This document shows, one piece after another, positions 36,370 through 44,408 of a stretch of 64,000 bases of DNA (within the stretch, counting starts at the first letter, position 1; each line of letters opens with the position of its first letter). Source of the DNA: Stigmatella ashevillena. Its GTDB lineage: Bacteria > Myxococcota > Myxococcia > Myxococcales > Myxococcaceae. Location: NCBI RefSeq assembly GCF_028368975.1, contig NZ_JAQNDM010000002.1:5946425-6010424 (forward strand), in the 5' to 3' direction. The notes under the pieces were generated by a model that did not search any database, had not been told where the DNA came from, and saw only the letters and a program-made list of their open reading frames with translations. The position numbers and the translations under genes were made by a program.

Positions 36370-37854
36370 TCACAGGTAGGTCTTCAGTAACTCAAAAAGC
36401 TCCTCGGAAGCGACGACTTCGTTCTCTAGGTAAGAGTAGGGCCGAAGGGGGATTCGGGGAGTCGTTTCCGCTGTAGGCCACGCAATCGAGTCGCCTGCCG
36501 GGGTTTTCCGGGAGATAGGACGACCAGAGCTTAACTTCATCGAGAACAAATCGAAAAAGCGCCGGGGGCCTACCCCCACAAAGGGTTTGAAGACCACTTT
36601 GTCCTCCACCTGGTCTCCATCCGAGAGGAGGAGCGAGTCGCCGTGCAGCTTGGCGGCATGGCTCTTGGGGTAGGGCTCCACGAAGTGGACCGTCTTGACG
36701 CCTGCCGCGACGATGTGCTTGGCACAGTTGTGGCATGGGAACGTGGTCGTGTAGAGGAGCGTTCCCACCGTGCTGACGCCCGTACGGGCGCAGGCCATGA
36801 AGGCCGCCATCTCCGCGTGGACATCGCGGCTGTACTCCGTGATGTCCATCACCCCCGTATCCTTCAGGAGGGAACGGCCCTCCTGGAAGAGATCGTCATC
36901 CGGCTTGCTGGCGCACTCGGGCTTCATCTTGCGCATCAACGCAATGACGAGTTTGCGCTTCATCAAGTCGTTGGCATCGCTTCCTGTCGCAATGTCCCGG
37001 AAGTCGCTTGGACCTGGCCAGTACTGGCCGCCTCCGAAACGGGGCGCGTCATTGGCACCGACCGCGAGGACGTCTCCCATCGCATTGGTGACGACGGCGC
37101 CGACCTGGCGGGCAAGGCTGCCTGAACGCAGTGCCGCGCTGAAGGCGAGAAACATTCCGTGCTCGTCTTGTGTCGGCGTGATGTGGGGGGCCCCGAACAC
37201 GAGTTCCACAAAGCGGTGGAGCTGATCACGCGTTCGCTCCTCGTTGCCCGTCATCGGGATGAACACGTCACTCATCTCGAAGACGTCCCGGGTGTGCTGG
37301 CCGTGGTCCTCCTTTTCGTTTTCATCCCGGTCGACGAGTTCGATGGCCTCCTTCTCAGGCATCAGCCGACGGTCCACGAGGTTGCGCAGGCGAACGGATT
37401 CCGGAGAAAAAACACCGATGAGAAAGAAGCCCTGGCCGTAGATGCTGCGGAGCGTACGCACCTCGTCGGGGTGTTTCAGCGAGTGGATGACGTGAGCCTT
37501 GTACGGGTGAGGGAGTGCTCGCTTTTGGGCGTCCACGGAGCGGCTGCTGGAGATACGTTGGGCTGCGTACAGCGCGAAGATATCGTTCCGCTGCGTGCGT
37601 TTCCGGAGTTCGTTCCCTGCGTTGATCGATGTGCGAATGCGCTCAGCCTCTGGCGCGGATTTCACCTCCGTGTCGAGATCGACTTTCCGCAGAAAATCAC
37701 TGAGCTTCACCACCTCGGGCAGGTACTGAAAGCGCTGAAGACCTTCTTGTAAAAAGGTCTCGATGCGGTGGAGGTCCGTTCCCAGGGGCCCGACCAGTCC
37801 GAAGACCAGCTCGGTTCGTTTCAGATCCAGTGAGGTCAGCGTCTCCTGCACCAT
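36370..37854 (-). CDS. Anti-phage dCTP deaminase (AvcD-like)
   Basis: The 494-residue protein has an N-terminal P-loop-like domain whose first strand reads ELVFGLVGPLGTDLHRIETF; the loop lacks the usual Gly-Lys-Ser. A long linker leads to a C-terminal cytidine/deoxycytidylate deaminase domain with HAEMAAF (His346, catalytic Glu348) and PCHNC (Cys374, Cys377), which bind zinc. This two-domain layout is that of anti-phage dCTP deaminases, which drain dCTP during infection. No RNA antitoxin was identified by eye. GC content is lower than in flanking genes. Confidence 0.87.
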   Translation of the reverse strand: MVQETLTSLDLKRTELVFGLVGPLGTDLHRIETFLQEGLQRFQYLPEVVKLSDFLRKVDLDTEVKSAPEAERIRTSINAGNELRKRTQRNDIFALYAAQRISSSRSVDAQKRALPHPYKAHVIHSLKHPDEVRTLRSIYGQGFFLIGVFSPESVRLRNLVDRRLMPEKEAIELVDRDENEKEDHGQHTRDVFEMSDVFIPMTGNEERTRDQLHRFVELVFGAPHITPTQDEHGMFLAFSAALRSGSLARQVGAVVTNAMGDVLAVGANDAPRFGGGQYWPGPSDFRDIATGSDANDLMKRKLVIALMRKMKPECASKPDDDLFQEGRSLLKDTGVMDITEYSRDVHAEMAAFMACARTGVSTVGTLLYTTTFPCHNCAKHIVAAGVKTVHFVEPYPKSHAAKLHGDSLLLSDGDQVEDKVVFKPFVGVGPRRFFDLFSMKLSSGRPISRKTPAGDSIAWPTAETTPRIPLRPYSYLENEVVASEELFELLKTYL

Positions 37855-37983
37855 GTGGCGCCCTCCAGGTGCTCAAGCCGGTTCACGGACACGAACGCCG
37901 CGTCCCGCCGCACCCAACTTCCTGGGTAGGATGGCCTTTTCCCGTCGTCGCTGTCAAACCGAGAGGATGAACCTGTCGGTTCG

Positions 37984-39135
37984 TTACCGAGAGGGCGCCT
38001 GGACGTGGATGAGCTCGGGCGTCCGCGAGGGCGGGCGCCGCAGTTCCTGCTCCGGGGTGGGCCGCCGGGTCCGCTCGATGGGCTCCAACTTCACGGGCTG
38101 GCCCGAGCGCGCCGACTCGTACAGCGCCGCCACGATGCGCACGTCCGCCAGTCCCTCCCAGCCATCCGGCTCCGGGTCCTTGCCCTCGAGGATGCACTGG
38201 CTGAAGGTGAGGAGTTCCGGGGCGAGCTGGTCCCTGGCGGAGACCTTCCCCCGGCGAGTCTTTCCCCGGCTCTTCAGCGTCCAGTGGATGGGGCCCTTGT
38301 TCTCGTAGGCGTTCTCCAGGTGCAGCTCGCCTTGGGTTCCCACGAGCCGGTAGGTGGCCACCGCCTCCGCGCCGAAGCTCACGTTGAAGGAGGCCAGCTT
38401 GCCTTCAGGGAAGCGCATCACCACCGAGGCGGCCTCCTCCGTCTCCGTGAAGCGCGGATCCCCACTCCGGTCATAGAAGGCGAAGACTTCAATGGGCTCG
38501 GCCCGGAACAGGTAGCGCGCGGCGTTCACGCAGTACACGCCAATGTCCCACAGCACCCCGCCGCCCTTGTCCGCCTCGGTGCGGATGTTGGGCGTCTTCA
38601 ACTGGAAGCAGAAGGTGGACGCGAAGAGGCGCGGCTCGCCCAGCTTTCCCTCACGCACTGCCTTCACCGCCTGGAGGTTGGCCCGCTCGAAGTGCAGCCG
38701 GTAGGCCGTCATCAGCCGGACATCGCTCTGCTCGCAGGCGCCGATCATCTCCCGGCACTCCGCCTCCGTGGTGGCCAGGGGCTTCTCGCACAGCACGTGG
38801 GCACCCGCGCGCGCCGCACGCACCGCGTACTCGGCGTGCATCGAGTTGGGCAGGACGATGTAGACCGCCTCCACCTCGGGCAGGGCCAGGCACTCCTCGA
38901 ACTGTTCGTAGCCAAAGACGGGCACCCCGTGCTTCTTGCCCAGCACGCGCGCCTTCTTGGCATCGCCGCTCACCAGGGCCACCAGCCGCGAGTTGCCGCG
39001 GGCGTGGGCGAAGGCCGGGAGCACCGATTCCTGGGCGAAGTGTCCCAATCCCACCACCGCGTAGCCCACCTGCCGCTGTGCCTTCGCGGCCGGCCGCCGC
39101 CGTGTGCCCTGCTTGACGCTCTGCCGTCGTGCCAT
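37984..39135 (-). CDS. Gfo/Idh/MocA-family oxidoreductase
   Basis: The 383-residue protein starts with a basic tail (MARRQSVKQGTRRRPAAKAQ), then a Rossmann fold with VGYAVVGLGHFAQESVLPAF, the signature HVLCEKPLATTEAECREM, and GGVLWDIGVYCVNAARYLFR in the substrate domain. This resembles glucose-fructose oxidoreductase-like enzymes. The start at 39135 is preferred because the fold begins soon after it. The gene has no operon partner; its sugar substrate is unknown. Confidence 0.88.
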   Translation of the reverse strand: MARRQSVKQGTRRRPAAKAQRQVGYAVVGLGHFAQESVLPAFAHARGNSRLVALVSGDAKKARVLGKKHGVPVFGYEQFEECLALPEVEAVYIVLPNSMHAEYAVRAARAGAHVLCEKPLATTEAECREMIGACEQSDVRLMTAYRLHFERANLQAVKAVREGKLGEPRLFASTFCFQLKTPNIRTEADKGGGVLWDIGVYCVNAARYLFRAEPIEVFAFYDRSGDPRFTETEEAASVVMRFPEGKLASFNVSFGAEAVATYRLVGTQGELHLENAYENKGPIHWTLKSRGKTRRGKVSARDQLAPELLTFSQCILEGKDPEPDGWEGLADVRIVAALYESARSGQPVKLEPIERTRRPTPEQELRRPPSRTPELIHVQAPSR

Positions 39136-39303
39136 TCCATGCCTCCGAACGCTTGCCCGGGGAAGAAGCTCCGCACGCCCGCTGTGGAGCGCAACACGCG
39201 CCAGGATGCCTGGCTGCTTCTGGCCGACGCTGGAAAAAGGAAGGGCCCGAAGCAGCGGTTCCCCGCGCCCCGGGCCCTGGGACATGCCATGAGGTGGTCG
39301 CTG

Positions 39304-39795
39304 CTACTTGGCCATGTCGTCGTGCTGCATCGTCGAGTCCGGGTGGTTCGTCTCGGGGACGGTCTGGTCATTCATGGTGCCAGAGCCCCCCGTGCCGCCC
39401 AGATCATCCGCCGTGTTCGAGGGCGGGTTGGGATTCAGGTCGCCCTTCGTGTCCATGCTGGTGCCCTTCACATCCGTGCCGGTGTTGGGCTCCACAGGGG
39501 TGACTTCTCCACCCGCGCCCGCGCCGCCCGTACCCCCGAGATCTGCCCCGTTCTCAATGTCACGGCTTTGAGTGGTGTCCTCGGTATTCGTGCTGCCACT
39601 CGTGCTGCCCGGGCTGTTGTAGTCGCTCGCGCCCGAGCCGCCCGTGGCGGGCATCGGTGTCTGGGTCGCGGGCAGCGCGTTCTGGTTCTCCACGCCCGAG
39701 CCACCCATGGCAGGGTCCTGCCGGGGCCGATCCTGACATCCCGCCAACGCCAGCGCGGAGGCCACCGCGCCCAGTACCATCATTCGCTTGAACAT
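39304..39795 (-). CDS. Small Gly/Ser/Thr-rich lipoprotein
   Basis: The 163-residue product has a lipoprotein signal peptide (MFKRMMVLGAVASALALAGC). The mature part is disordered, low in hydrophobic residues, and repeats GGTGGAG/GGSG motifs (MGGSG, TGGSG, LGGTGGAGAGG, LGGTGGSG). It is likely a flexible outer-membrane surface protein. Function unknown. Confidence 0.7.
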   Translation of the reverse strand: MFKRMMVLGAVASALALAGCQDRPRQDPAMGGSGVENQNALPATQTPMPATGGSGASDYNSPGSTSGSTNTEDTTQSRDIENGADLGGTGGAGAGGEVTPVEPNTGTDVKGTSMDTKGDLNPNPPSNTADDLGGTGGSGTMNDQTVPETNHPDSTMQHDDMAK

Positions 39796-39947
39796 GTGCC
39801 TACCTCCCAATGGGATTGGAGTTACCCTTGAAGGTTTGGGTTGCTCCGGCCAGAAGGCATCGGTTTGCCCAGGAGCCTCGTCCGCAGGGCTCCGATGCAG
39901 GCGGGCAGGGGAGGGGAGGCGCTCCTGGAGGTAGGCAGGGGTCGGCG

Positions 39948-40838
39948 TCAACGCCGACGCCGCATGACCATCATGGCGTATTGAAGCCCGCCATCCAGCA
40001 GCCCCTGCTGAAGCCGCAGGTGCTCGCGCTGGGAGACCGAGCGCGGGGTGACTCGCGAGCCCCGTGAGGGCTGGGCCTCCTGCTCGCGCGCGAGCAGATC
40101 CATGGTCAACGTCCAGAAGTTCACCGTGCGGTAGGCCAGGTCCTGGTAGAGCTCGAGTTCCAGTCCCGCCAGGCTCGCCGCGCGGAGGTACTCGTCCGTG
40201 GTGCCAAGCCGCGTGTGCCAGTACCGGTTGAAGGGCGCCGCCAGCTCTGGGCGCCCGAGGAAGCAGTCCACGAGCAGCAGCGTGCCTCCGGGCCGCAGCA
40301 GCCGGTGCACCTGGTGGAACCAGGCCTGGCGGGGCAGGTAGCACGAGCTCTCCACCGCCACCACGCGGTCGAAGTAGTCCCGCCCTGGGACTTCCAGGGC
40401 GTCGCACAGCAGCACCCGCACCCGGTCCGAGGCGCCCACCTGGGCCGCGAAGCGCTGAATCCACGGAACGTGTGAGGGCGCGATGGTGACGGCCGTCATC
40501 TGGGCCCGGTGCTCGGTGGCCCAGTACAGCGAGCTGCCGCCCAGTCCACAGCCCACGTCCATCACCCGCTTGCCCGCCCAGGACTCGCCCACCGCGTAGG
40601 ACATCTCGCGCAGCAGCACCTCCTGCGCGTCGTGGATGCGCACCCGCAGCGCCTGCTCCGTCATCCCCGGAGGCGGCATGTCGTCCACCAGCCCCGTGTG
40701 GTAGTGCACCCGGGGCCCCGGGCCGTAGCGGCGCAGGATGCTCTCCGTCTTGGCGTCGTAATACGAGACGACATCGCCTGACGGCTCGCGCACCGCGGGG
40801 GATGAGCTGATGAGCTTGAGCGCGGGGTTGACGTTCAT
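39948..40838 (-). CDS. SAM-dependent methyltransferase, isoprenoid-type candidate
   Basis: The 296-residue protein has a class I SAM fold with the glycine-rich motif VMDVGCGLGGSS at 92-103, TAVTIAPSHV, and LLRPGGTLLLVDCF. The N-terminal YYDAKTESILRRYGPGPRVH resembles small-molecule C-methyltransferases acting on prenyl diphosphates or sterol-like lipids. It overlaps the isoprenoid synthase gene by 4 bp, supporting a shared pathway where a prenyl chain is made or transferred and methylated. The substrate is inferred from context. Confidence 0.78.
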   Translation of the reverse strand: MNVNPALKLISSSPAVREPSGDVVSYYDAKTESILRRYGPGPRVHYHTGLVDDMPPPGMTEQALRVRIHDAQEVLLREMSYAVGESWAGKRVMDVGCGLGGSSLYWATEHRAQMTAVTIAPSHVPWIQRFAAQVGASDRVRVLLCDALEVPGRDYFDRVVAVESSCYLPRQAWFHQVHRLLRPGGTLLLVDCFLGRPELAAPFNRYWHTRLGTTDEYLRAASLAGLELELYQDLAYRTVNFWTLTMDLLAREQEAQPSRGSRVTPRSVSQREHLRLQQGLLDGGLQYAMMVMRRRR

Positions 40839-41563
40839 GGCACGACCTCCTGAAGAATCGGTTCGATGCGACGCAGCGCCGAGTCCAGGCACCGCAACCC
40901 CTGTGCCCGCACCCGCTCCACCGCGGCCTGTGCCCAGCGCATCACCTCGCGCTGATCCACCTCGGACATGCTGAAGAAGCGCAAGTCCCGGCTGCGGATG
41001 TCCTCGGCCACATGGGCGGCGATGCCCAGCCCGTAGCCCACCGTGGCCTGGGACTCCAGCCGCGTCCCTGCCCACAGCAGGTGCAGGTACGCGGCCCATT
41101 GCTGGCCGGCGAGCCCTTCGGCCACCTGTTGGAAGAGCGGCGCTGTCCACTGGCGCGTGCGCACCTCCAGCGCCTGGGGGCCCGCGGCCATCACCAGCCC
41201 TCGCGCGGCCTCCGCCATCACCCGCTCGGACAGCTCGGCCTGCGCCAGGATGGCCCACGCCAGGTTCTGCAGCAGGAACTGCACGTAGGGCCCGACCCGC
41301 GCCGGTTCCTCGTAATAGCTGCACTCCCCATCGCACAGGTCGTCCGCGAGGTTGCCCGCGGCGAAGCCCAGGAAGATGCCCACCGCACGGGGCAGCAGCA
41401 GCTCGCGCCGCAGGCCTGCCTCCGTGCCTGCCTCGTACAGCAGCACCAGCGGGCCTGGTTGCGCGGCCTCCAGGGCCATCACGACATCGCGCTCGGCCGC
41501 CGCGGGCAGCGACTGGCGCCGCAGCGTGCGCAGCGTCTCCTGGTAGATGACGCCGGCGCTCAT
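40835..41563 (-). CDS. Class I isoprenoid synthase-like protein
   Basis: The 242-residue helical protein has an aspartate-rich motif NLADDLCDGE (Asp74, Asp75, Asp78) and a second acidic motif AEDIRSRD at 186-193, the two magnesium-binding sites of the prenyl-transferase/terpene-synthase superfamily. It is shorter than typical polyprenyl synthases and similar in size to ComQ-type peptide prenyltransferases. It is sandwiched between the histidine kinase (4-bp overlap) and the methyltransferase (4-bp overlap). Whether it makes, cyclises or transfers an isoprenoid cannot be decided here. Confidence 0.72.
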   Translation of the reverse strand: MSAGVIYQETLRTLRRQSLPAAAERDVVMALEAAQPGPLVLLYEAGTEAGLRRELLLPRAVGIFLGFAAGNLADDLCDGECSYYEEPARVGPYVQFLLQNLAWAILAQAELSERVMAEAARGLVMAAGPQALEVRTRQWTAPLFQQVAEGLAGQQWAAYLHLLWAGTRLESQATVGYGLGIAAHVAEDIRSRDLRFFSMSEVDQREVMRWAQAAVERVRAQGLRCLDSALRRIEPILQEVVP

Positions 41564-42915
41564 CGCTGGAACTCCTGGGGCAGCAGCACGCGCAGCACCG
41601 CGCCCCCGGACTGCGCGTTCTGCCACTCCAGCAGGCCTCCACTGGAGCGGATGAGGCACTCGCTGGTGTACAGCCCCCGCTCCGTGCCTGGGGGCTTGGG
41701 GACTGGAGGCGCCGGGACGTGCTCCTGGAACTGCTCCGGAGAAATCCCCGGCCCATCATCCGAGATGATCATCTCGAGCCTCCCACTGTAGATTTCGGTA
41801 CGGGCGGTGATGTGCACCCGCCGGGCGGCGCGCGGGCCTTCCCGCTCGCACGCGTTGGTGACGAGGTTCTCCACCACCCGGCGCAACGTGGTGGTGCCGC
41901 CGCGCACCAGGGCCCGCAGCGGCTCGGCGCGGTTCACATCCACGTGGATGTCCACGCCCGGGTAGCGCACGCCCAGGCTCTGCCGGACCGAGTCCAGCAC
42001 GGACACCAGGTCCACGGCCTCCGGATCGCTGCCCATGAAGCGGCGGCTCTTCTGGCGGATGTCCACCACGCGCTCGCGCATGGAGGCGAGCTGCTCCTGG
42101 AGTTGGCGCACGAGCGCGTCGTACTCCGCGCGGCTCGCCGGGCCCCGGGGGCCGCCCACCACCCGGAGCATGTCCGCGGCGGCGCCCGCCGTGAGCAGCC
42201 CCGTGTGGAGTTCTTGGGTGTGGTGGAGCACCTCGGTGAGCGCCTGGGACAGTCGGCCCACGTCGCGCTCCTGGTGCTCCAGCATCTGTGCCTGGACGGC
42301 GTCGTGCAGCCGCTCCGCCTCGGCGCGGACCTGATCATGGCGCACGGTGAAGGTGCCCAGGTACAGCTCGGCGAGCAGGGCCGACGGGCCGATGACGGCA
42401 AACAGGGCCAGGTGCTCGCGGCTGCTGGCGAAGGTGGCCGCCAGCCCCATTGCCAGCGCCGTGCCCACGGCGAGGAAGGGGGTGTGCAGGGTGACGCGGA
42501 ACAGCTGGCCATGGAAGGCGGCGGTGAAGAGCAGCAGGCCGCCGAAGGCGGTGGCACCCCCCAGGGCCGAGAGCGCCATCAGGCCCGCCAGGAAGAACTG
42601 GAGGCCCGTGGTGCCCACGAGCGCCAACACCCAGCCCCAGGTCTGGATGGGCGGGTGGCGGCGGTGCAGCAGGGCAAAGCCGAAGTCCAGCAGCGCCGGC
42701 AGGAAGCACAGCAGCGCGCTGCCCAGGGGCAGGGCAAAGAGCGCGTCCGCTCCGGGGGCCCAGTGGATGGCCGCGAGCATCACCCCCACCAGCGCGAAGA
42801 GCACCAGCCATGAGTTCATGCTGCTGGCCTCCAGCACCTGGGCGGGTTGCTGCTCCCGCACCCAGCGCGCGAAGGCCCCCTGGACGGTGGCGCGCATGGA
42901 AGCCCAGGGGCTCAT
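41560..42915 (-). CDS. Membrane-embedded sensor histidine kinase
   Basis: The 451-residue protein has about six hydrophobic helices (35-200), then a long helix with an atypical phosphoacceptor region (RDVGRLSQALTEVLHHTQEL; no HExxxP box). The HATPase domain shows N-box LRRVVENLVTNACE, G1 DDGPGIS and a degenerate G2 region GTERGLYTSE. Multi-spanning input domains of this kind sense lipophilic or membrane ligands, as in ComP. No response regulator gene is adjacent. It overlaps both operon neighbours by 4 bp. Confidence 0.82.
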   Translation of the reverse strand: MSPWASMRATVQGAFARWVREQQPAQVLEASSMNSWLVLFALVGVMLAAIHWAPGADALFALPLGSALLCFLPALLDFGFALLHRRHPPIQTWGWVLALVGTTGLQFFLAGLMALSALGGATAFGGLLLFTAAFHGQLFRVTLHTPFLAVGTALAMGLAATFASSREHLALFAVIGPSALLAELYLGTFTVRHDQVRAEAERLHDAVQAQMLEHQERDVGRLSQALTEVLHHTQELHTGLLTAGAAADMLRVVGGPRGPASRAEYDALVRQLQEQLASMRERVVDIRQKSRRFMGSDPEAVDLVSVLDSVRQSLGVRYPGVDIHVDVNRAEPLRALVRGGTTTLRRVVENLVTNACEREGPRAARRVHITARTEIYSGRLEMIISDDGPGISPEQFQEHVPAPPVPKPPGTERGLYTSECLIRSSGGLLEWQNAQSGGAVLRVLLPQEFQR

Positions 42916-43211
42916 ACGGCGGTGACGACCAGGCTCGGGGGCAGCGCCCTGCTCTCTTCGAGCACCTGCTCCGCCAGGGCGTTGAGTTCCTCGACGATGT
43001 CCGCTTGTCCAGCGCGTGTGATGCGCACCTCCACCTCTCCGCCCGCCAGCACGTGGTGGAGCGCCTCCAGCACCGGGTGGATGTGGGGGCTGAACGTCAG
43101 GCTCATCCCGGAGCCTTCGATGGCGCCCAGCGCCTGCAAGCGCTGGAGGTACGTGCCCACGGAGGGGGTGAAAGACAATGGAACGACGAGGCCCTTTTGA
43201 CCGTTGCTCAT
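42912..43211 (-). CDS. 99-residue protein of unknown function
   Basis: The start at MSNGQKGLVV is chosen; an in-frame ATG 39 bp upstream is less likely. The product has an alternating beta/alpha pattern (LVVPLSFTPSVGTYLQRLQA; GSGMSLTFSPHIHPVLEALH; GEVEVRITRAG), no signal and no known motif. It overlaps the kinase gene by 4 bp, so it is made in step with it and may be a cytoplasmic modulator of the kinase. Confidence 0.65.
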   Translation of the reverse strand: MSNGQKGLVVPLSFTPSVGTYLQRLQALGAIEGSGMSLTFSPHIHPVLEALHHVLAGGEVEVRITRAGQADIVEELNALAEQVLEESRALPPSLVVTAV

Positions 43212-43338
43212 GAATGTTCCCTTCCCGTCGCGCAGGTCCATGCGTGACAAGCGAGTCAGGCAAAGGCCTGCTCAGGAGGTGGGATGAATGAGAGGGTTTT
43301 CGTGAAGGAGCGGCGTCTTCGCGGGTGCGGCGGACTGC

Positions 43339-43443
43339 TCAGCCAGGGTCATTGCGCGTGCGCGGCGGCGGACGCCGGACGGGAGACTCCTGGAACTGAA
43401 AACCCTGCCCATGTCCATGGGCGTGCAGCACTTGAGACTTCAT
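43339..43443 (-). CDS. 34-residue peptide at head of kinase/isoprenoid operon
   Basis: A short frame begins with ATG preceded by GGGGGGAG at a 5-base spacing, a strong ribosome-binding site. The peptide begins MKSQVLHAHGHGQGFQFQES and ends VRRPPPRTRNDPG. It is the first frame of the leftward operon, 127 bp before the 99-residue gene. Its position ahead of a multi-spanning kinase and a prenyl-transferase-like gene recalls pheromone precursors such as ComX, but it lacks the conserved Trp of ComX and any Cys. Translation is likely; a signalling role is speculative. Confidence 0.5.
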   Translation of the reverse strand: MKSQVLHAHGHGQGFQFQESPVRRPPPRTRNDPG

Positions 43444-43498
43444 GTCGACTCCCCCCTCGGATCCGGCTCAGACGGTGGTCTGTGTCAGATCCTTTCGT

Positions 43499-43520
43499 GG
43501 CAAAGGGTACCCTCCTTGCC
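43499..43520. promoter_or_regulatory. Imperfect palindrome in the leader of the kinase operon
   Basis: GGCAAAGGGTACCCTCCTTGCC is centred on GGGTACCC with GGCAA/TTGCC outer arms. It lies between the candidate promoter and the peptide start. It could bind a regulator or form an RNA hairpin. Confidence 0.35.
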
Positions 43521-43533
43521 ACAGTCATCCCTA

Positions 43534-43562
43534 TGAGAACCGATTGCTGATGGACAAGTCAA
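43534..43562 (-). promoter_or_regulatory. Candidate promoter of the kinase/isoprenoid operon
   Basis: On the minus strand TTGACT and TTCTCA are separated by 17 bases. The -35 box is close to consensus and the -10 box is weak. It sits about 90 bp upstream of the peptide start. Confidence 0.35.
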
Positions 43563-43600
43563 ATTCCCGTGAGGGTGCATCTGGACCTGCCGCGTGAGGT

Positions 43601-44293
43601 TCAGCGCAGCTCCAACGCCTCGGTCAGGCGCAGGGCCCGGGCCTTCCGGGCGCGCTTGCGGCTCAGCTCCACCCCCACTGCGTCCAGCCCCAGTGCGTTG
43701 GCCACCGCCAGCACCGTGCCGTGTCCGCAGAAGGGATCCACCACCGTGCGAGTAGGGGTGTGCTCTTGGATGAAGCGGCACGCGGCCAGACAGGCCCGCA
43801 CGCCCATGCCTCGCGTCCACGTCACCTCGCCTGCATCGGGCAGCACGTCCGCCGTGGCCTTGCTCAACTCCAGCCGCACGCCCCGGGAGAAACCCAGCAG
43901 GTGGGAATACGCAGGCCGTCCGAAAGTCACCGTCCCGGGCGGCCGTCGGCACACCACCTTGTGAAAGAGCATCTCACACCCGGCTTCTTCCGCCGCCCGG
44001 CTCACCAGGTAGCCTTTGTCCACCCACGTCCCCTCGTGCTTCACATCTGTCTGGTAGAAGAGGGTCACCCCCTCGGCGGGGACTTTCTCCATCACCAGGG
44101 CCGCGGCGCGCAGGAACCACTGCTTCCATTCCGTGAGCGAGAGCGCGGGGAACTCGGACACGTCCGGCAGCGACGTGATGACCGAGCAGCCCTCCAGCAT
44201 GCCCCGGCCCGAAAGCCAGGCCACCGCCTCCGCGCACTCCACCGTCCGGCGCCCCGGGGGGGTGGGTGAATCTCCGTCGCCTTGCTCCGCCAC
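43601..44293 (-). CDS. DNA-methylase-like SAM methyltransferase, GTG start
   Basis: The 230-residue product starts at GTG with GAGGAGG upstream. The C-terminal TRTVVDPFCGHGTVLAVANA is a SAM-binding motif I (DPFCGxGT) of the kind found in DNA and RNA N-methyltransferases, and ITSLPDVSEFP may stand in for the catalytic loop. The region from 60 to 130 is Rossmann-like (TLFYQTDVKHEGTWVDKGYL). No restriction enzyme gene is near. The nucleic-acid target is inferred from motif I only. Confidence 0.75.
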   Translation of the reverse strand: MAEQGDGDSPTPPGRRTVECAEAVAWLSGRGMLEGCSVITSLPDVSEFPALSLTEWKQWFLRAAALVMEKVPAEGVTLFYQTDVKHEGTWVDKGYLVSRAAEEAGCEMLFHKVVCRRPPGTVTFGRPAYSHLLGFSRGVRLELSKATADVLPDAGEVTWTRGMGVRACLAACRFIQEHTPTRTVVDPFCGHGTVLAVANALGLDAVGVELSRKRARKARALRLTEALELR

Positions 44294-44408
44294 GCGGCCT
44301 CCTCCTCGCCTGGGCGAGGGCGGGCAGGATGCGGCGGCGTCCTCAGGGCGTCAAACCGAAGCAGGATGTGGGCCCGGGAGGCGCTCGGCGGGTTAGAGTG
44401 GCGCCACC

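Noticed and set aside
43339-43443. ComX homologue
   Set aside because: Position is suggestive, but the peptide lacks the conserved Trp and shows no sequence similarity, so no homology is claimed.
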